NCBI GenBank assembly: GCA_034435675.1
Contig: DAOTWP010000217.1
Span: 1 to 15,987 of the forward strand
Length of the DNA stretch: 15,987 nt
Direction of reading: 5' to 3'
DNA from: DAOTWP01 sp034435675
GTDB taxonomy: Bacteria; Chloroflexota; Anaerolineae; Aggregatilineales; Phototrophicaceae
The notes below the pieces were generated by a model. The model had not been told where the DNA came from. It made no database searches and was given only the letters and a program-made list of their open reading frames with translations. Below are positions 12,732-15,987 of this stretch, in pieces (within the stretch, counting starts at the first letter, position 1; every line of letters starts with the position of its first letter). The translations under genes were made by a program, and so were the position numbers.

Positions 12732-15245
12732 ATGACAACAGGTGAACCGCAACTCAGTGCCAGCGCAGGCGAAGATTTAACGCAATCCTTATTTGATACT
12801 GCGTCGGCTTATCTGCGCGCGGGGTGGTCTGTGATCCCGGTTCATGGTACAGGTGCTGCTCCTAAAGCACCGGCAATCAATTCCTGGAAACGTTACCAGC
12901 AGCAGCGCCCAACACTGGCGGACCTGCAAAGCTGGTTTTTGGAACGCCATTTTGCGGGCGTCGCTGTAATCTGTGGTGCGGTATCGCGCCTGGCAGTGCT
13001 GGACTTTGATGATTCGCTGCTGGCAGAGCAGTTTGCACAGCAGTATCCTGATCTGGTCGAAACCTTCACCGTGCAGTCCGGCGGACGTGGACTGCCACAT
13101 TACTATTTTGCCCTGCCGGATGGCATGGCGGTGTTTGGGCGCAGCATTCCCGGTGTTGATCTGCGCGCCAATGGGCAGTATGTCGTCGCGCCGCCAACAC
13201 CCTCACCTTCGGGCGGCTGGCGGCTGTCCACACTGCTGCCACCACGCCCACTGACGTTCAGCGATTTTGAGCGTATTTTAGCCTTCATGCGCGCAGTTGA
13301 TGGGCAAACGCCGCAAAATCGCGTAAAAAGCCCCTCTCGTGCGATTCCGGCTGTTTCTGCGGCGGCTGTGCAGTCACGGCTGAATGCTGCTGCTGCCAGT
13401 ATGCGTTCGTCGGCTTCGCAGGCAGCCCCGGTGGAGCAAACTGCCAGCCCGCGCAAGCATACCCTGACCGCGAACAAGCTGCTTGGGTTTTACCGCGAAC
13501 GCTGTTCTGCCGGGCGCAATAACGCGCTCTTTGCAGCGGCGACATTCGCCCGTGACTGCGGCTGGTCTGCGGATGAAACGCGCCGTGCCCTGCTGCCCGC
13601 GCATGTGGCGCAGCCGCCCAACCATGCCCACGCGCCAGAAACAGCCAGTCAGCGCCAGCAGGAAGCTGCGCGAACCATCGCCAGCGCATTTACGCATGCG
13701 CCGCGCCAGCGCAGCAGCATTCCCACGATCACCGGACTGCCGAACAATCTGCGCGAGGCACTGCTGGCGCAGGGCACGGCGGCAACGGCGGCGGCACGTC
13801 TGCTGGATGCGCTGCTGTATGCGGGCTGGAAAGCTGGCGCTGAATTCACCGAGCGCAGGGCGGAAACGGTTGCGACGGCGGCGGGCATTGGCAGGCGTTC
13901 GCTGCGGGCGGCGCTGGCGGCAGCGTTAAAGACCGCGAACGGCACCTATGCGTTGTTCCAGCGCGAAACAACCGGCTGTAAAACAGCAGCCCTCACCCCC
14001 CCACCCCCCCCCGAAAGGCAAGCTAACGCTGCTATACAGACTCCCCCTGTACCCCCTCAATGCGTCGTTGGTAGGGGTAAAAAGCGAGTCAAAAATAGTG
14101 TCCCCAAAGGCACGCTAAAGCCGCGTGGACGTCCCCCGCGCTGCTATGTGCTGCCTGATCCGCTGGCGCTGTGTGTGCTGTTGGGCGTCCCGGCGCAAAC
14201 CAGCGATACGTTGGCGGCGGCGGATTTGCGCAGCCCGGCGGCGTACCGGCAGGCGCAGCACCGCGAGCTGATCCGGCGGCGTCCAGGTCAGTACGGGCGG
14301 CGCTGGCTGGCGGCGCGGCTGGGGGTCAGCAAGCAGACAGTGCGGCGCTATGATCGCAGCATTGGCGTTCGCGTGCAGCCGGTCTACAGCAGCCGCTTGT
14401 TGACGGCGACGCAGGTCTACGCCTTGCCGCGTGATAGCGCCGGTCAGCAGAGCGCCGGTCAGCATGCCGGGCTGCGCAAGGGGCAGTTTCTGGAAGACGC
14501 GCGCGGCAAGCGCTATCCCGTTGTGCAGGGCGCGGGACTGCGGCTCCTGCGCGAGTCGCCCACTGTGCTGCACAAGCAGCAGCAGCCCAATTACTACGCT
14601 TTTGGCGCTGTCATTCCTGCCTCGCTGCTGCCTGCCACACCCGCCCTTGTACAGCGCCCGCGCATGCCGCACACCGCTGTACACCCGTTTGTACCTGTTT
14701 CTCGCGCGCCTGCGCGTGCTGATGCGCCACACGCCCGCACGGGTAAAATCCCGGCGCGCGTATTCGTGCCGCTGAATCCTGCCCATAGCGGAGCAATTGC
14801 CCCCGGATACCGCACATCTGCGCCATCCGCTGCGCTGCACAATCCGCACCGCCATCTGCTGCGCCGTCTCAAGCGCCGGTTAGCACGCCACCGCAGCGGA
14901 GCCGCCGCAATCCCGCGTAAGCAGCTTACGCTGTGGTCTGCTCGTGTGCCAGAATGCTCACAGCCTGCACCGCCATCTCCGCGTTCTGCTGTGCCGCTGG
15001 CAGATCCGCTGCTGGAAGCCACCGCCATGCAGGTCTATGCGGCGCTGCGCCAGCACAGCCCCCAGAAGGCACTCAGCAAAGCCAATGTGCGCGCACTGGT
15101 ACAGACCTATGGCGCACCTGCCCTTAAACGCGCGCTGGGGGTGATGCAGCGGCGCAACGTCAGCAGTCCGGCGGGCTTCCTGATCGCTTTTTTGCGCAGC
15201 GAATATGGACGGCGTGAATGGCATCAATCCAGCACAGTCTCATGA
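12732..15245 (+). CDS. Prim-Pol (archaeo-eukaryotic primase-type) protein with HTH-like C-terminal regions
   Basis: An 837-aa protein. Residues about 20-190 form a bifunctional primase/polymerase domain: AGWSVIPVHGTGAAPKAP (30-47), motif I AVLDFDD (88-94), motif II SGGRGLPHYYF (116-126) and motif III IPGVDLRANGQYVVAPP (139-155). The metal acids and the motif II histidine are present, so catalysis is plausible. Residues 249-291 (GRNNALF, FARDCGWSADETRRALLPAH) match the helical PriCT-type domain that follows such primases. HTH-like segments lie at about 375-400 and 521-547 (RRWLAARLGVSKQTVRRYD), separated by a Pro-rich linker (about 417-468). The rest is Ala/Arg/Gln-rich and low in complexity. 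No helicase Walker motif is visible, unlike many plasmid or phage primases. GGAAG precedes the ATG by 9 nt. Structured, gene-free DNA on both sides suggests a replicon or selfish locus (inference). Confidence 0.85.
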   Translation: MTTGEPQLSASAGEDLTQSLFDTASAYLRAGWSVIPVHGTGAAPKAPAINSWKRYQQQRPTLADLQSWFLERHFAGVAVICGAVSRLAVLDFDDSLLAEQFAQQYPDLVETFTVQSGGRGLPHYYFALPDGMAVFGRSIPGVDLRANGQYVVAPPTPSPSGGWRLSTLLPPRPLTFSDFERILAFMRAVDGQTPQNRVKSPSRAIPAVSAAAVQSRLNAAAASMRSSASQAAPVEQTASPRKHTLTANKLLGFYRERCSAGRNNALFAAATFARDCGWSADETRRALLPAHVAQPPNHAHAPETASQRQQEAARTIASAFTHAPRQRSSIPTITGLPNNLREALLAQGTAATAAARLLDALLYAGWKAGAEFTERRAETVATAAGIGRRSLRAALAAALKTANGTYALFQRETTGCKTAALTPPPPPERQANAAIQTPPVPPQCVVGRGKKRVKNSVPKGTLKPRGRPPRCYVLPDPLALCVLLGVPAQTSDTLAAADLRSPAAYRQAQHRELIRRRPGQYGRRWLAARLGVSKQTVRRYDRSIGVRVQPVYSSRLLTATQVYALPRDSAGQQSAGQHAGLRKGQFLEDARGKRYPVVQGAGLRLLRESPTVLHKQQQPNYYAFGAVIPASLLPATPALVQRPRMPHTAVHPFVPVSRAPARADAPHARTGKIPARVFVPLNPAHSGAIAPGYRTSAPSAALHNPHRHLLRRLKRRLARHRSGAAAIPRKQLTLWSARVPECSQPAPPSPRSAVPLADPLLEATAMQVYAALRQHSPQKALSKANVRALVQTYGAPALKRALGVMQRRNVSSPAGFLIAFLRSEYGRREWHQSSTVS
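13987..14116 (+). repeat. Repeat-like C-rich insertion encoding the Prim-Pol linker
   Basis: CAGCCCTCACC (13987-13997) repeats the outer arm of the 195-335 element exactly and is followed by C7-A-C9 and more C-runs, then GGTAGGGGTA. It stays in frame and encodes LTPPPPPERQ and a basic linker (GRGKKRVKN). Its composition differs from the flanking codons. The similarity is short and could be chance, so origin from an intergenic repeat is tentative. Confidence 0.35.
14436..14465 (+). repeat. 15-bp in-frame tandem duplication in the Prim-Pol gene
   Basis: AGCGCCGGTCAGCAG is followed directly by AGCGCCGGTCAGCAT (14 of 15 identical), encoding SAGQQ-SAGQH. This is a recent slippage-type duplication in a low-complexity part of the protein. 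Confidence 0.6.
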
Positions 15246-15715
15246 CCTGCCATCCGCCGTAGTGCTGACGGGCTGCCGGCAGGCAGTGGTGTCAGGGACT
15301 TGCAGGGGTTGTGGTAGCAGCAGAATTTGGCAGGTTAATCTGTGCCAGCAGCAAGCGGCATTAGACCGGGGTTTTGGAGTGCCTGGATGTGATTGAATGA
15401 GTCAGGTTGGCGGCAGGCAATTCCCAAGCGCATGAGTCAGGGATATGCCATGTGGGAAACTTGAGGTGTTGAAAAAGCCCCCTCCCCCACCGCATGACTC
15501 GTGCCCGGTTTGCAGAATTTCTCGCGTGGCTGACCCCTCCAAAACCCAAGTTGGGAAACAGGCACTCAGCAGGGCAGGGGGGTAATATTCAGTAATCCGT
15601 TACAGCGCTTGGGATACCTGCGATAAGCGCACAAGGTCGTAAGCGCGCCGGTTGCATGGGGTGCTTCGGGCGTTTAACCGCGATTGGGGGTCTGGTCAGT
15701 GCTCATGCGGGTGGC

Positions 15716-15749
15716 AAAAAACAAGGGCGAGTCGCAGCTCGTCCCCTGT
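15716..15749 (-). terminator. Terminator-like hairpin on the minus strand
   Basis: ACAAGGGCGAG (15721-15731) pairs with CTCGTCCCCTGT (15738-15749) with one bulge around TCGCAG. On the minus strand it is followed by six T (complement of 15716-15721). No minus-strand gene upstream of it is visible in the window, so a transcript entering from the right edge or a small RNA is implied. Confidence 0.55.
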
Positions 15750-15900
15750 TATTGAGATGCCCGTGATGCCATCTGAAGACACGCGCTGTCACTGCCCGGT
15801 CACAGCCGTTCGTGGGCGGGTCGCAGTTGCGCTGCTGTGATCCGTGGGGGCAGCAGCAGACAGCAGCTCATATCCCCAGCCCATAGGCATCAAGTTAAGC

Positions 15901-15943
15901 AAAAGCATGTTCCAGCAACTGAAAAGTAGCGGGGCGTGCTTTT
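15901..15943 (+). terminator. Weak terminator-like hairpin near the right edge
   Basis: AAAAGCATG (15901-15909) and CGTGCTTTT (15935-15943) pair over 9 bp with one G-U around a 25-nt loop, followed by CTCTTTT on the plus strand. The long loop makes it a weak candidate. Confidence 0.3.
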
Positions 15944-15987
15944 CTCTTTTGGATGACACAGCGGCGAAGCGTCGGCAAGATCGAATG

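Larger units (their letters stand above)
15246..15987. other. 742-bp gene-free region after the Prim-Pol gene
   Basis: No open frame here resembles a protein; the short ones have atypical composition. Visible structure: ATGAGTCAGG repeated 35 bp apart (15397-15406, 15432-15441); TCCCAAGCGC (15422-15431) with its exact complement GCGCTTGGGA (15605-15614) 174 bp further on; a small palindrome CCCAAGTTGGG near 15546; TAAGCGC twice near 15625-15650; and two terminator-like hairpins listed separately. It could hold an unrecognised RNA, an origin, or decayed sequence. Confidence 0.4.

Noticed and set aside
15397..15504. Iteron array as a plasmid-type origin
   Set aside because: Only two true copies of ATGAGTCAGG are seen, plus one partial inverted match; this is too few and too irregular to call iterons.
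15246..15987. RNase P RNA, tmRNA, 6S or SRP RNA in the right-hand gene-free region
   Set aside because: I looked for their conserved cores (for example GAGGAAAGUC and GGUCAGGUCCGGAAGG) on both strands and did not find them.
1..15987. CRISPR array, insertion sequence or tRNA gene
   Set aside because: No regularly spaced repeats, transposase motifs or tRNA T-loop and cloverleaf patterns were found on either strand by reading.

Overview
The window looks like chromosomal DNA of a GC-rich bacterium, most likely a member of the Chloroflexota (Anaerolineae-like). This is inferred from several traits together: secreted proteins with long Thr/Pro-rich linkers, a PA14 plus SH3-like exported protein, an M29 aminopeptidase, palindromic G/C-rich intergenic repeats, and ordinary sigma70-type promoters with 17-bp spacers. 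No rRNA, tRNA, CRISPR array, transposase or integrase could be recognised.

Region 1-4.1 kb: the 3' end of an unknown gene, a structured 141-bp inverted repeat and a perfect 22-bp palindrome. Then come a short-form 6-phosphogluconate dehydrogenase (minus), a structured leader or small RNA ending in a strong terminator, a VOC/glyoxalase-fold protein with its own consensus promoter, an exported PA14 protein (minus), and 6-phosphogluconolactonase (plus). Two enzymes of the oxidative pentose phosphate pathway therefore lie about 2 kb apart, in separate transcription units.

Region 4.2-8.5 kb: an exported seven-repeat beta-propeller protein, a secreted protein of unknown function, a Bax inhibitor-1/YetJ-type membrane protein with a near-consensus promoter, a 111-residue unknown protein, and a two-TM protein with a PH-like (DUF304-type) domain.

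Region 8.5-12.2 kb: a Mn/Zn/Fe-type ABC transporter (ATPase, then permease) with no substrate-binding protein gene in view, an M29 aminopeptidase, and a divergent YgjP/SprT-like metallopeptidase. The two divergent peptidase genes are separated by 48 bp that hold a 17-bp palindrome touching a start codon.

Region 12.2-16.0 kb is the most unusual part. A 550-bp gene-free stretch holds two facing near-consensus promoters and hairpins arranged as a fully overlapping pair of about 100-nt sense and antisense RNAs. Next come three nested or perfect inverted repeats, then an 837-aa archaeo-eukaryotic-type Prim-Pol protein. This protein lacks a visible helicase, carries HTH-like segments, and has a C7-A-C9 tract in a linker that may derive from an intergenic repeat. 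At least 740 bp of gene-free sequence follow. I read this as a Prim-Pol island (relic or active selfish replicon, or a lineage-specific primase locus); its function is not shown by the sequence.
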